Position numbers and translations under genes: made by a program
NCBI RefSeq assembly: GCF_900112795.1
Contig: NZ_FONA01000020.1
Location: 27,279-91,278, forward strand
Direction of reading: 5' to 3'
Source of the DNA: Thermophagus xiamenensis
GTDB lineage: Bacteria; Bacteroidota; Bacteroidia; Bacteroidales; Marinilabiliaceae
Length of the DNA: 64,000 nucleotides
Notes under the pieces: model-generated
What the model saw: only the letters and a program-made list of their open reading frames with translations
Database searches by the model: none
What the model was told of the DNA's origin: nothing
Shown here: positions 34,193-44,787 of the stretch, piece after piece
How positions within the stretch are numbered: the first letter of the stretch is position 1
Layout: the number at the start of each line of letters is the position of its first letter

Positions 34193-37114
34193 ATGCAAAA
34201 AAGATTATTATTCCAATCTATTACGATTTTGGCTTTAAATGCGATTTTGATCTGTTGTTTTTCCAATCGAAAAAATGATGTCTTTGTTGTGGCTTCTCAG
34301 TCCGAAAATTGCGATTTAGTGGTGGATAGCCTGGAAGATACATTGGTTCATACTGCCGCACAAATATTTGCAGATGATGTTTTTAAAATTTCAGGGTATA
34401 GGCCAGGAATAAAAACTGTTTCAGGTTCGGATTATCAAATTAGAATAGGGACCTTGGGAGTAAATTCCGATTTCGATAAAGAATGTAAAATTGTTGGGAT
34501 AAATATTGAAGAACTTCAATTGCAATGGGAAGGATACGTGCTTAAAATGGTTTCCAATGGACCTGAAAAGAGTACATTATGGGTTGTTGGGAGTGATGCC
34601 CGGGGAACTTCCTATGGTTTGATGGAATTGAGTAAGAGAATCGGGGTTTCGCCCTGGTATTGGTGGGCAGATGTCGTACCCGAGAAACGGGAAGAGATTG
34701 TACTGCCTGGAGACCTATATCAAAAAGATGCACCGAAAGTTAAATTTAGAGGGATATTTCTGAATGATGAAGATTGGGGCCTTCAACCCTGGGCAGCCAA
34801 AACCTTTGAACCCGAAACCGGTGACATTGGCCCTAAAACCTATGAAAAGATTTTTGAATTGCTGCTTCGACTCAAAGCCAATGCCATCTGGCCCGCCATG
34901 CATCCTTGTACCCGCGCTTTTTTTACTTATCCCGAAAATATTAAAATGGCCCGAAAATATGGAATATGGGTGGGGTCTTCTCATTGCGAACCCATGCTAA
35001 GAAACAATGTTGATGAGTGGCATAGATGGAACCCATCGGCAGGCGATCGGGGTCCCTGGAATTTTGATGAAAATCCTGAACAAATCACCGAGTATTGGAA
35101 ACAAAGAGTAGAAACGGCAGCGCCATATGATGCCATTTATACAGTGGGTATGCGGGGCATTCATGATGGCAGCATGCCGGGAGGCAGGAATATAGAGGAA
35201 AAGGTGGAAATTCTTGGGCGGGTAATGGATACCCAACGCCAATTACTTTCGGCTATCACAGGAAGAGAGATCACCACCATTCCTCAGATTTTTTGTCCCT
35301 ATAAAGAGGTGCTTAGGCTTTACAAAGAAGGTGCAGATATTCCGGAGGATGTGACCATTATGTGGGCAGATGATAATCATGGATACATTCGTCAATTGTC
35401 GAATCATGAGGAGCGCATGCGACCAGGAGGGGCAGGTGTTTATTACCATATTTCCTATTGGGGGCGTCCGCATGATTATCTGTGGTTGGAATCCATCCCT
35501 GTATCGCTAATATGGGAAGAGATGAACAAAGCGTATCAAACCAATTCAAAAAATGTTTGGATTGTTAATGTTGGAGATATAAAGCCAAACGAAATAGGCA
35601 TGAGCTTTTTCCTGGAAATGGCCTGGGATCCCGATCAATTTGATCCCGAAACACTAGATTGCTATTATACGCGTTTTGCTGAATCTCAGTTTGGACGCGA
35701 ATATGCCGATGAAATTGGTGAGGTGCTGCGGCAATATTTCCGGTTAGGATTTTCCCGTAAACCGGAACATATGGGATGGAACGGGGTTTATCCGAATACG
35801 CCAGTTCAGGATCCCGAACTTTCACTGTTCTTTAACGGCGATGAGGTTCAACAGCGAATTGAGGCCTATGACAGGTTGGAGCAAAAGGTGGAATCATTAT
35901 ATGCTCAAATGCCGGAACGATTGAAAGATGCCTTTTACCAGTTGGTGGGGTACAAAGTGATTGGTGCTTCCAATATGAATAAAAAACACCTGTATGCGTT
36001 TAAAAGCCGGATTTATGCGGCTCAGGGACGCCTTAGTGCCAATGAATACGCCAAGCGTGCTAAAGAAGCTTTTGAAAAAATAAAGAAAGCCACCATATTT
36101 TATAATGATTCAATTTCCAAAGGGAAATGGAAATATATGATGACCTTTAATCCGAGAAAATTGCCGGTATTCGACATGCCTGCCACAGGATCATCTGCGC
36201 CTGTGGCCTCTATGGCGGGAGGTATTATTCCTGAAGGATATTTGAATCCAGTGGATTCATCAGTGAATGGTGTTTCTTTGCCTGTGTTCAATGGCTATAC
36301 CAATCGTCGTTATTTTGTGGATGTTTTTAACGCAGGTGTTGAGCCGTTGACGTGGAGTGCTGAGACAGATCAACCATGGATTCAACTATCTAAAAAATCC
36401 GGCCGAACCACTACTGAAGAAAGAGTCTGGGTCTCGGTGAATTGGAATAAGGTTAATGCAAAGAATACCCTCAGAGCGACCATTAAGTTTAAGGTAAATA
36501 ATAATATCTATCCGGTAATTGTTAAAGCGGTGAAACCTGATTGGCTGGAAAGAGATGAACATGTGTTTATTGAGGATAATGGTATAATAGCTATTGAGGC
36601 TGAACATTTTTCCGATCAAGTTTCTTCGGCAAAAGGAGAGTGGAAAATAATACAGGGGCTTGGGCGCTCCGGTGATGCTATGGGTACCTTTCCGGTTACA
36701 GCTTTGCCGTTTAATTTGGGCAATTTGAATGAAGCAGCTTCACTGGCTTATGACTTTTACCTTTCTACTGAGGGAGAGATAGCGCTACGATTCTATTGTC
36801 TGCCCAATCAGCCGATCAATGATGATTATCAGTTAAGGTTTGCAGTTAGCTTGGATGGTGGAGATCCTGTGGTGGTAAATGCAGCTCTCGAAAAGGAAAT
36901 GAATGAACATAACCGGGAATGGAAGAATAACGTTTTACGGGCGGTGACGATCAAGGAATCAAAATTGTTCATTCAAGAAAAAGGGAAACATCGGCTTGAA
37001 ATAAAGATGATAGACCCTGGGGTTGTAATTGATAAAATTGAGATAAGAACGGAGAAGAGTTTTGGTGAGAGCTATATGGGTGCGAAGGAAACATTAGCCG
37101 AGCGGTATGAATGA
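34193..37114 (+). CDS. GH115-family alpha-glucuronidase-like lipoprotein
   Basis: A 973-residue enzyme. I chose the ATG at 34193, which begins a signal peptide with a lipobox (LICC, about residue 19), over a GTG 30 bases earlier. It has the GH115 N-terminal domain (GVSPWYWWADVVPE), a catalytic barrel (FRGIFLNDEDWGLQPWA, LKANAIWPAMHPCTRAF, VGSSHCEPMLRNN, MWADDNHGYIRQLSN) and C-terminal beta domains with WSAETDQPWIQLSKKSG and ALPFNLG. GH115 enzymes remove alpha-1,2-linked (4-O-methyl) glucuronate from xylan and other plant glycans. Here the neighbours degrade rhamnogalacturonan-I, so it probably frees uronate from side chains. It is the first gene of the cluster, behind promoter site 1. Confidence 0.9.
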   Translation: MQKRLLFQSITILALNAILICCFSNRKNDVFVVASQSENCDLVVDSLEDTLVHTAAQIFADDVFKISGYRPGIKTVSGSDYQIRIGTLGVNSDFDKECKIVGINIEELQLQWEGYVLKMVSNGPEKSTLWVVGSDARGTSYGLMELSKRIGVSPWYWWADVVPEKREEIVLPGDLYQKDAPKVKFRGIFLNDEDWGLQPWAAKTFEPETGDIGPKTYEKIFELLLRLKANAIWPAMHPCTRAFFTYPENIKMARKYGIWVGSSHCEPMLRNNVDEWHRWNPSAGDRGPWNFDENPEQITEYWKQRVETAAPYDAIYTVGMRGIHDGSMPGGRNIEEKVEILGRVMDTQRQLLSAITGREITTIPQIFCPYKEVLRLYKEGADIPEDVTIMWADDNHGYIRQLSNHEERMRPGGAGVYYHISYWGRPHDYLWLESIPVSLIWEEMNKAYQTNSKNVWIVNVGDIKPNEIGMSFFLEMAWDPDQFDPETLDCYYTRFAESQFGREYADEIGEVLRQYFRLGFSRKPEHMGWNGVYPNTPVQDPELSLFFNGDEVQQRIEAYDRLEQKVESLYAQMPERLKDAFYQLVGYKVIGASNMNKKHLYAFKSRIYAAQGRLSANEYAKRAKEAFEKIKKATIFYNDSISKGKWKYMMTFNPRKLPVFDMPATGSSAPVASMAGGIIPEGYLNPVDSSVNGVSLPVFNGYTNRRYFVDVFNAGVEPLTWSAETDQPWIQLSKKSGRTTTEERVWVSVNWNKVNAKNTLRATIKFKVNNNIYPVIVKAVKPDWLERDEHVFIEDNGIIAIEAEHFSDQVSSAKGEWKIIQGLGRSGDAMGTFPVTALPFNLGNLNEAASLAYDFYLSTEGEIALRFYCLPNQPINDDYQLRFAVSLDGGDPVVVNAALEKEMNEHNREWKNNVLRAVTIKESKLFIQEKGKHRLEIKMIDPGVVIDKIEIRTEKSFGESYMGAKETLAERYE

Positions 37115-37389
37115 ACCCGCGGTGCCAAAGACTTGTGGACTGTGAACTAAAGAAGAATTTGAAATATCAACAGAGGATGTAATACAGGGAGAATTACCAT
37201 CAGAGGATCAGTTGTTTTAAAGTTTTAGGGTTCTGCCCTTTCATTTAATTTTTTCAATTGGCTAATAAAAAACAACAGCAATGAGAGACCTTCAGATTTG
37301 TGCATTATTCACCTAACGCAAAAGTCATTTTTTTCGATTTCCATAGTCAATGTAAAGAAAGTTTTTGTAATAGTTTAAAAAAATGAATT

Positions 37390-38781
37390 ATGATTTCCCT
37401 TTTGAGAAGGATTAAATTTACATTACTATCCTTTTTTTTTCTGGCTTTATTAGTATTTATTTCCTGTGGGCAGGGAAGAAGAGAGTTGAAGCATGAAGAA
37501 ATACGGGTGGAAGCCCCTTTTGCCATGCCACCCATAAAAGTGCCGGAGTTCAGTGAATGTGATGATTTTTCCATAACCGATTTCGGGGCCGTAGAAAAAG
37601 AGAAAATCAGCACTACCAAGGCCATATCACAGGCGATTGCTGCTGCCTCTGATGCAGGTGGCGGAAGAGTTATTATCCCTGCTGGAGAATGGTTTAGCGG
37701 TAAAATACATTTAAAAAGCAATGTAAACCTTCACCTGAGCGAGGGGGCAATTCTGACCTTTTCGGGGGATCCGCAGGATTATCTGCCTGCGGTACACACC
37801 ACTTGGGAGGGGATAGAATGTTACAACTATTCCCCATTGATTTATGCCTACAAATGCGAAAATGTGGCCATTACCGGTGCCGGACAACTGAAAGCCGAAA
37901 TGGGGGTGTGGAAAAGGTGGTTCGCCCGTCCGCCTGCACACATGAACAGCCTTAAGAAACTTTACCATATGGCAGCAAAAGGGGTTGCCGTGCAGGAGCG
38001 TGTCATGGTCAATGATACTTCCCATTTACGCCCTCAGTTTATTCAGTTTAATAGGTGTAAAAATGTACGAATGGAAGGAGTTACTATTATAAACAGCCCG
38101 TTTTGGGTTATTCACCCCTATATGTGTCACAATGTGGTGATCAGAAATGTTAAGGTTTATGCGCATGGGCATAATAACGACGGGGTTGATCCCGAGATGT
38201 GCGAAAACGTTTTAATTGAAGATTGTGTTTTTGATCAGGGTGATGATGCCATAGCCATCAAATCAGGACGAAATCAGGATGCGTGGCGGTTGAATACACC
38301 CTCAAGGAATATTGTTGTTCGCAACTGTCTCGTCAAAAACGGTCACCAGTTATTAGCCATTGGAAGTGAGTTGTCCGGAGGAGTAGAAAACGTATTTCTT
38401 GAAAACTGTACCGTGGAAGAGAATGCCCGTATGTTTCACTTGGTGTTTATCAAAACCAATGAGCGCAGAGGCGGGTATGTTAAAAATGTTTATGTGCGAA
38501 ATGTCACAGCCGATAAAATGAGCCAAGGGATTTTGGGCATCGATACGGATGTGTTATATCAGTGGCGCGATTTGGTACCTACATACGAAAAACGGTTGAC
38601 ACCCATCAGTGATGTATATTTAACCGATATTAAAGCTAATAAAGTTAACTTTCTTTCCCGGATTCTGGCTCAAGACGCCCTTCCGGTGAAAAATATCCGG
38701 CTGAAAAATATCCGGGTGGAGCAAATTACAGGGGAAAAATTGATCCATAATAATGTGGTGAACTTTCAGTTGGAGGAGTAA
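37390..38781 (+). CDS. GH28 polygalacturonase-family lipoprotein
   Basis: A 463-residue protein with a lipoprotein signal (lipobox FISC) and a right-handed parallel beta-helix. GH28 active-site motifs are present: NNDG (about residues 261-264), GDDAIAIKSG (about 284-293) and GHQLLAIGSE (His about 319). These correspond to the NTD, DD and GHG motifs; the His is kept, fitting exo-polygalacturonase-type or rhamnogalacturonan hydrolysis at non-reducing ends. A family Asp/Arg stretch (IKTNERRGGYVKNV) is also there. It is 275 bases after GH115 and its stop directly abuts the GH35 start. Confidence 0.92.
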   Translation: MISLLRRIKFTLLSFFFLALLVFISCGQGRRELKHEEIRVEAPFAMPPIKVPEFSECDDFSITDFGAVEKEKISTTKAISQAIAAASDAGGGRVIIPAGEWFSGKIHLKSNVNLHLSEGAILTFSGDPQDYLPAVHTTWEGIECYNYSPLIYAYKCENVAITGAGQLKAEMGVWKRWFARPPAHMNSLKKLYHMAAKGVAVQERVMVNDTSHLRPQFIQFNRCKNVRMEGVTIINSPFWVIHPYMCHNVVIRNVKVYAHGHNNDGVDPEMCENVLIEDCVFDQGDDAIAIKSGRNQDAWRLNTPSRNIVVRNCLVKNGHQLLAIGSELSGGVENVFLENCTVEENARMFHLVFIKTNERRGGYVKNVYVRNVTADKMSQGILGIDTDVLYQWRDLVPTYEKRLTPISDVYLTDIKANKVNFLSRILAQDALPVKNIRLKNIRVEQITGEKLIHNNVVNFQLEE

Positions 38782-41589
38782 ATGATGATTCGTTTTTTTA
38801 TACTTGTGTTTCTTTCAGGAATGGGGATGTCTCTTTCCGGCCAAAAGTATTATCTGGACGCCTCCAAAATCAGCGATCAGGTGATGGGTGGTCATTTAAA
38901 AATGGGGAATAGCGGTGAGGCGGATCGAAAGATTGAAGTCAATAACCGATATCTTACCTTGGGAGGAAAACCGATTATTCCGGTGATGGGCGAGATGCAT
39001 TATTCGCGCATTGAACGCGACCGCTGGGAAGATGTGATCCTGAAAATGAAAGCCAATGGTATTAATATCATCGCCAGCTATGTGTTTTGGAATCATCATG
39101 AAGAATTGGAAGGTCAGTTTGACTGGACGGGAAACAAAGACCTCAGGAGTTTTCTAAAGTTGGTACAGAAACATGGATTATGGGTCTATCCCCGAATAGG
39201 GCCATGGTGTCATGGCGAAGTACGAAATGGAGGAACACCCGATTGGATTTTGGATAAGAATTATCTGACCGATAGAAGCAATCACCCCGTATATCAGGCT
39301 TATGTGGATCGTTGGTATCAACAGGTGGCCCGTCAGATGGGCGGACTCTACTATAAAGATGGAGGTCCGATTGTCGGTATTCAGCTTGAGAATGAGTACT
39401 GGCGTGGGAAAGGCGGGGAAGCCCACATCCTTTGGCTTAAAGAGACGGCCCGCAAATACGGGATGGATGTCCCTCTTTATACCATAACAGGATGGCGGAA
39501 TACTTCTTTGCCGCAGGATGAAGTAATTCCTCTTTGGGGCGGATATCCGGCTGTTCCTTGGGCAACTCATATTCAAACCATAACAGAAAACCTCAACTAT
39601 ATATTTGATGCCCCGGTCAATATGGAAAATATTGGCAATGAGGAAACCCCATCGAATGGATATCAGCCCGATTATTCCCGTTATCCCTATTTTACTTGCG
39701 AAATAGGTGTGGGAAACCAGCTTTCCTATCATCGCAGGCCTGTTATTGGCCCCTTGGATGGATTGGCCATAGCTACCATCAAAACAGGGTCGGGTAGCAA
39801 TATGCTGGGGTATTATGTATTTGCCGGTGGCAGTAATCCGTCGGGAATTTTAAACACTCTTCAAGAAGAGCAATATTACACCGGTTATTGGAATGAATAT
39901 CCCAAAGTGTCGTACGACTTCCAGGCGGCGATTCGGGAGACGGGCGAACTGGCCCCTTCCTATCATCAGGTAAAGAAGCTTCATTATTTTCTAAATGCTT
40001 TTGGCCATCGGCTGGCACCCTTATCCCCGGTGATTCCTGCCGGAAACAGTGATATGGAGGCCTTGCAATATGCGATTCGGTCCGATGGTCGGGCAGGCTT
40101 CCTCTTTGGCGTTAATTATTATAGGGGCATACCCAAGCCGGTGCAGAAAAATGTACAGTTTCATATTCGATTAAAAAATGAGGCGTTGATTTTTCCCGGG
40201 CGTCCGGTAAATATTGAGGACAGTACCATTTTTATCTGGCCCTTTAACTTTAAGATGGACAATGTGCTGTTGAAGTATGCCACGGCACAACCGGTTGGAA
40301 AATTTAGACGAGCAGATGAGCGTGTCTGGATCTTTTTTCAGAATAATAGCATAATCCCTGAGTTGGCATTTGACGAATCAACGGTGAAGGAGATTTCCAC
40401 CCAATGGGGAAAAATGGATAAAAGGAATGGAATGTTGGTGGTGAAAGATTTTCAACCGGGGAAGAAGCATTGGATCGATGTGAGAGATTATTCCGACAAC
40501 CGAATAAAAATAATGGTGTTATCCCATGCGGAAGCCGATCAAATGTGGGTGCTGAACAGTCGTGGGCGGTCGCACTTTTTCCTTTCAGATGCTAATTTGT
40601 ATTTGGACCAAAACCGATTACATGTATTTGATACGGATACCTGCTTTCAGGTTTTGGGATTGAACAGCGATATGCAACCTTTATCTAGCGGAAAAGGAAG
40701 AGTAAAACCAGTATCGGAGGGATTGTTTAATGGATTCCGTATTTGTGTCCCGGGCAAAGAGTTAAAGGTGAATTACCAATGTGAAGATATCTTCGACCGA
40801 TCCGACTGGTTAAAAGCAACGCCTAACGACTTTTCGGGGAAGAAGCATCTGTACCATAAAATATTTATAAAAGAGTTTGCTCTGATGAATTCCTCTTCTG
40901 TTCAATCGGCTGTAATGAAACTTTTTACGGATGTACCTCTCAGGCTTAATGTGAACAACCGATGGGTCAGTCAAAGGGTGGATACCAGTATGGTAAATTT
41001 CATAGATTTATGCGGGTATGTGCAAAATGGTGAAAATGTTCTGATGCTAGATGTTCCATACGTTGCAGGTGATGGAGCTCTGGCCGCACGATTAGATGTG
41101 GAATATTTTAATGGCGATAAAATAGAAATAGTCACAGATGGTTCATGGCTTACCACCACCGATTATCGGATTCCGGTTCCGGGCCGTCCCATTCGAGGTC
41201 TTAAAGCCCCTGAATTGACTAAACCCCGGTCAGTTGAGATGGATCGTGCGGGCCGGCCGGTCACTTATTGTTTAACAATTCCTGAAGACTACAACGATAA
41301 GCTAGCCAATACTTTTCTTCGGATCCGTTATGCGGGTGACCGAGCCGAAGCCAGAATTGGACACCGCCTGGTGGCCGATAATTTTAATAACGGTACCCCT
41401 TGGTCCATTTCGTTACGAAAATTGGGTTCCCTTCCGGAAACAGAACCTTTGGTGATAACTATTGAACCGCTGGCCTCCGGGGGAAAGATTTATTTTGAAA
41501 AGCCCTTGCTAGAAGGGCATAAAGGTGTTGCGCAGCTGTTGTCAGTGGATCTTGAAAGGGAATTTAATTACGATTTCGAGCTGAAATAA
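38782..41589 (+). CDS. GH35-family beta-galactosidase
   Basis: A 935-residue exported protein (signal LVFLSGMGMSLSGQ). The GH35 barrel is clear: MGEMHYSRIERDRWED, FWNHHEELEGQFDWTG, WVYPRIGPWCHGE. The acid/base is the Glu in IQLENEYW (about residue 205), and the nucleophile Glu is in YFTCEIGVGN (about 307). C-terminal jelly-roll domains follow. It starts with the ATG right after the GH28 stop (TAAATGATG), so the pair is translationally linked. It would cut beta-galactose from the galactan or arabinogalactan side chains of rhamnogalacturonan-I. Confidence 0.92.
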   Translation: MMIRFFILVFLSGMGMSLSGQKYYLDASKISDQVMGGHLKMGNSGEADRKIEVNNRYLTLGGKPIIPVMGEMHYSRIERDRWEDVILKMKANGINIIASYVFWNHHEELEGQFDWTGNKDLRSFLKLVQKHGLWVYPRIGPWCHGEVRNGGTPDWILDKNYLTDRSNHPVYQAYVDRWYQQVARQMGGLYYKDGGPIVGIQLENEYWRGKGGEAHILWLKETARKYGMDVPLYTITGWRNTSLPQDEVIPLWGGYPAVPWATHIQTITENLNYIFDAPVNMENIGNEETPSNGYQPDYSRYPYFTCEIGVGNQLSYHRRPVIGPLDGLAIATIKTGSGSNMLGYYVFAGGSNPSGILNTLQEEQYYTGYWNEYPKVSYDFQAAIRETGELAPSYHQVKKLHYFLNAFGHRLAPLSPVIPAGNSDMEALQYAIRSDGRAGFLFGVNYYRGIPKPVQKNVQFHIRLKNEALIFPGRPVNIEDSTIFIWPFNFKMDNVLLKYATAQPVGKFRRADERVWIFFQNNSIIPELAFDESTVKEISTQWGKMDKRNGMLVVKDFQPGKKHWIDVRDYSDNRIKIMVLSHAEADQMWVLNSRGRSHFFLSDANLYLDQNRLHVFDTDTCFQVLGLNSDMQPLSSGKGRVKPVSEGLFNGFRICVPGKELKVNYQCEDIFDRSDWLKATPNDFSGKKHLYHKIFIKEFALMNSSSVQSAVMKLFTDVPLRLNVNNRWVSQRVDTSMVNFIDLCGYVQNGENVLMLDVPYVAGDGALAARLDVEYFNGDKIEIVTDGSWLTTTDYRIPVPGRPIRGLKAPELTKPRSVEMDRAGRPVTYCLTIPEDYNDKLANTFLRIRYAGDRAEARIGHRLVADNFNNGTPWSISLRKLGSLPETEPLVITIEPLASGGKIYFEKPLLEGHKGVAQLLSVDLEREFNYDFELK

Positions 41590-41658
41590 ACTCATTTTAT
41601 CAGGATCTCAACGAAATTGTTCGACAGAGATTTTTTTGAATAAACATAATTCAATGGT

Positions 41659-44538
41659 ATGAAGATCGAAGGAAAGATATTAATGATATTAATTTTTTGC
41701 CTTGCCGCCTGCCAAGGGGTGAGGCAGGAGAGGGAAATGGATCTCTCTGGCCAATGGGCTTTCAGCATGGATACAGCCGATGTTGGCATTGAGCAACAAT
41801 GGTTTGCCCGAAGGCTGGAAGAGAAGGTGCATCTGCCGGGGTCTATGAAAGAAAACCAGAAAGGCTTTGAACCTTCATTGCAGACCCGGTGGACAGGAAG
41901 TATTTATGACAGTTCGTGGTTTTTTAATCCCCATACGGAACCATATCGGCAACCTGGAGATCTCAAGTTTCCTTTTTGGCTTACGCCCAATTTGTATTAT
42001 GTGGGTCCAGCCTGGTATCAAAAACGGATCATTGTTCCCGCCTCCTGGGAAGGAAAGCGAATAATTCTGCATCTGGAAAGACCGCATTGGGAAACAATAG
42101 TCTGGGTAAATGAAAAAAAAGTGGGAACGCAAACTTCATTATCGGTTCCACACGAATATGATATTACCGAGTATCTGACGAAACTAGAAAACACATTGAC
42201 CATCCGGGTTGATAATCGTATAAAAGACATAAATGTAGGCCCTGATTCACATAGTTTAACCGACCATACACAAGGAAACTGGAATGGAATAGTTGGAGAT
42301 ATTAAGCTTAAAGCTCGTCCTTCCATATTTTTAAATGATATTCAGGTCTATCCGGATTTAGAAACCCGGACTGCACGCGTGAGATGCTTGATAAAAAACC
42401 ATTCCGAAACATCTGTCGATGGGACTTTGATTTTGTCGGCTTCATCATTTAATGGGGACAACAGACATGTTGCGGGAACTAAGAAACATTCGGTAAAAAT
42501 TAAACCAGGCGCAAATAAAATTGAAGTGAATTATGCGTTGGGAGAAAAAGCTCAGTTATGGAGTGAGTTTAATCCAGCACTTTATCGATTAGAGATAGAA
42601 TTAAAAACAGATGTTGGCATTAATGATGCTGCACAAACCACTTTTGGCATGCGTTCCTTTAGGGCTGATGGACGCCGATTTACTGTTAATGGTCGCCCCG
42701 TTTTTTTGCGCGGTACTCTCGATTGTGCGGCTTATCCACTGACCGGATATCCGCCAACTGATAAAGAAGCATGGAGGGATATTTACGAAAGAGCCATGGC
42801 CTATGGCGTCAATCATTTCCGGTTTCATTCCTGGTGTCCGCCCGAAGCTGCGTTTGAGGCTGCTGACGAACTGGGACTTTATTTGCAGATCGAGGGCCCT
42901 TTTTGGACCAATCATGGAACCAGCGTGGGGGATGGAAAACCGGTTGACCAGTATATTCGGGAAGAGTGCAACCGAATATTGGAAAGTTATGGAAATCATC
43001 CCTCCTTTGTCATGTTTGCCTATGGCAATGAGCCGGCCGGTCGAAATCAAATAGCCTTTCTAAATAAACTGGTTGAGGAGTGGAAAGCAAAAGATCCCCG
43101 GCATTTATATACTCATGCCTCTATAGGGAGAAGCTGGCCGCTGGCACCGGCCAATGAGTTTATTGTGAGGTCGGAAGCCCGGGGTTTACCGTGGAACCGT
43201 CGCCCCAACAGCATGTTCGATTTTGGGGAGAAAATAGCACCGTATGAAGTGCCGTATGTTGCCCACGAGATGGGTCAATACTGTGTGTTCCCCGATTTTG
43301 CTGAGATTCCGAAATATACCGGGGTTTACAGACCCCGAAATTTTGAAATGTTTAAGGCGGAACTGGAACGTAAAAACATGGGCGATCAGGTACGAGATTT
43401 TTTCATGGCATCCGGAAAATTTCAAACCATTTGCTATAAAAATGAGATAGAGGCATCGTTGCGAACACCCCAAAATGGTGGGGTTCAGCTGTTAGGAATC
43501 AGTGATTTCCCGGGTCAGGGATCAGCGATTGTCGGAGTGGCCAATGTGTTTTGGGAGCCCAAGGATTACGTAACGCCCGATGAATTCAGACGATTTTTTT
43601 CTCCAACGGTTCCTTTAGCCCGATTTCCTAAATTTGTTTTTACCAGTGACGAATCCCTCTCTGTTGATTTGGAAGTGGCACATTATGGTGCGGAGCCGTT
43701 AAAAAGTATCATGCCGCGCTGTTGGATCCTGAATGCTGAAGGCGATACAATAGCTAGTAATACACTAGACGAACAATACATTGATTATGGCCATAACCAT
43801 TTGGGTAACCTCTCTTTTTCATTAGGTTTTGTTAAACAAGCCGGAAAATACAGACTTGAAGTTGAGGTGGACCAATATCGAAATGACTGGGAATTTTGGG
43901 TTTATCCAAAGAAATTGCCGGAGATTAATCATAATGATATATTGATAGCCCATGACTTTAATGCGGATGTGGTGGCTGCGCTCAATGAGGGGAAAAATGT
44001 TTTGCTGCTTGCTGCCGGCAAAGTGGAAAGAGGAAAGGAGGTGGTTCAGTATTTTAGGCCGGTATTTTGGAATACCTCCTGGTTTCAGATGCGGCCACCT
44101 CATACCCTCGGTATATTTACCAACCCTAACCATCCGGCCCTTGCAGATTTTCCTACAGAATTTCATAGCAATCTTCAATGGTGGGCATTACTCCACCGTC
44201 AGCAGGTGATGGATATCGATCATTTTCCGCCCGATTTCAGACCCATCGTTCAACCCATCGACACTTGGTTTCTGAACCGGAAATTGGCACTTATCTTCGA
44301 AGCTAAGGTCGCTAATGGCAAGTTGGTGGTGTGCAGCGCCGATATTGAAAATAATCTTGATGACCGACCCGCCGTCCGTCAGGTGAGGTATAGTTTACTG
44401 AAGTATATGACCAGCGATCGTTTTAAACCCACTTACAGAGTGGCATTGGATCAGATAAAGCGTATTTTTACCAAATCGGAAAAACAAAGGTTCGATTTCC
44501 ATACTTCTGAGAGTCCGGATGAGTTAAAGCCTAAATAA
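41659..44538 (+). CDS. GH2-family glycosidase (beta-galactosidase-type), lipoprotein
   Basis: A 959-residue protein with a lipobox (CLAAC, about residue 17) and the GH2 domain order: sugar-binding jelly roll (WYQKRIIVPASWEGKR, LHLERPHWETIVWVN), Ig-like domain, TIM barrel. In the barrel FRFHSWCPPEAAFEAADE is followed by the acid/base Glu in FAYGNEPAGR (about residue 458) and a nucleophile Glu candidate in YVAHEMGQYC (about 537). The C-terminal part (FFSPTVPLARFP) is a further beta domain. The substrate is most likely a galactosyl or related side-chain sugar. It is 69 bases after GH35; a degenerate repeat lies downstream. Confidence 0.88.
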   Translation: MKIEGKILMILIFCLAACQGVRQEREMDLSGQWAFSMDTADVGIEQQWFARRLEEKVHLPGSMKENQKGFEPSLQTRWTGSIYDSSWFFNPHTEPYRQPGDLKFPFWLTPNLYYVGPAWYQKRIIVPASWEGKRIILHLERPHWETIVWVNEKKVGTQTSLSVPHEYDITEYLTKLENTLTIRVDNRIKDINVGPDSHSLTDHTQGNWNGIVGDIKLKARPSIFLNDIQVYPDLETRTARVRCLIKNHSETSVDGTLILSASSFNGDNRHVAGTKKHSVKIKPGANKIEVNYALGEKAQLWSEFNPALYRLEIELKTDVGINDAAQTTFGMRSFRADGRRFTVNGRPVFLRGTLDCAAYPLTGYPPTDKEAWRDIYERAMAYGVNHFRFHSWCPPEAAFEAADELGLYLQIEGPFWTNHGTSVGDGKPVDQYIREECNRILESYGNHPSFVMFAYGNEPAGRNQIAFLNKLVEEWKAKDPRHLYTHASIGRSWPLAPANEFIVRSEARGLPWNRRPNSMFDFGEKIAPYEVPYVAHEMGQYCVFPDFAEIPKYTGVYRPRNFEMFKAELERKNMGDQVRDFFMASGKFQTICYKNEIEASLRTPQNGGVQLLGISDFPGQGSAIVGVANVFWEPKDYVTPDEFRRFFSPTVPLARFPKFVFTSDESLSVDLEVAHYGAEPLKSIMPRCWILNAEGDTIASNTLDEQYIDYGHNHLGNLSFSLGFVKQAGKYRLEVEVDQYRNDWEFWVYPKKLPEINHNDILIAHDFNADVVAALNEGKNVLLLAAGKVERGKEVVQYFRPVFWNTSWFQMRPPHTLGIFTNPNHPALADFPTEFHSNLQWWALLHRQQVMDIDHFPPDFRPIVQPIDTWFLNRKLALIFEAKVANGKLVVCSADIENNLDDRPAVRQVRYSLLKYMTSDRFKPTYRVALDQIKRIFTKSEKQRFDFHTSESPDELKPK

Positions 44539-44653
44539 GAATTGCCAGGAACGGAGTCTATAAGAATCCCCTCTTCAGAACCATTTATAAATAAATAATG
44601 ATTAAAGACATCCATGAAATTGAATGTTCTGGAGAAAATTAAAGCTCACATTT

Positions 44654-44760
44654 ATGGATAAACCGAGCACGACTAACTAAGTTTGTTAACAAGAGTAAGT
44701 AAAAATTTTAGGTCATATGAGTTGCATTAAATCAATTATTTAGATAAATAGTAAACGAGT
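44654..44760 (+). repeat. Degenerate copy of the dispersed repeat
   Basis: GGATAAACCGAGCACGAC (44655 on) and TCATATGAGTTGCATTAAATC (44712 region), followed by a TTTAGATAAATA tail, match the ATGAAACGAGCATG and CATGCGAGTTCCATC blocks and the tail of the repeat with several changes. It lies in the 249-base gap between GH2 and the CE12 esterase and points toward the esterase start. Confidence 0.5.
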
Positions 44761-44787
44761 GCATTTTAACAATAAAATATAAGGTTT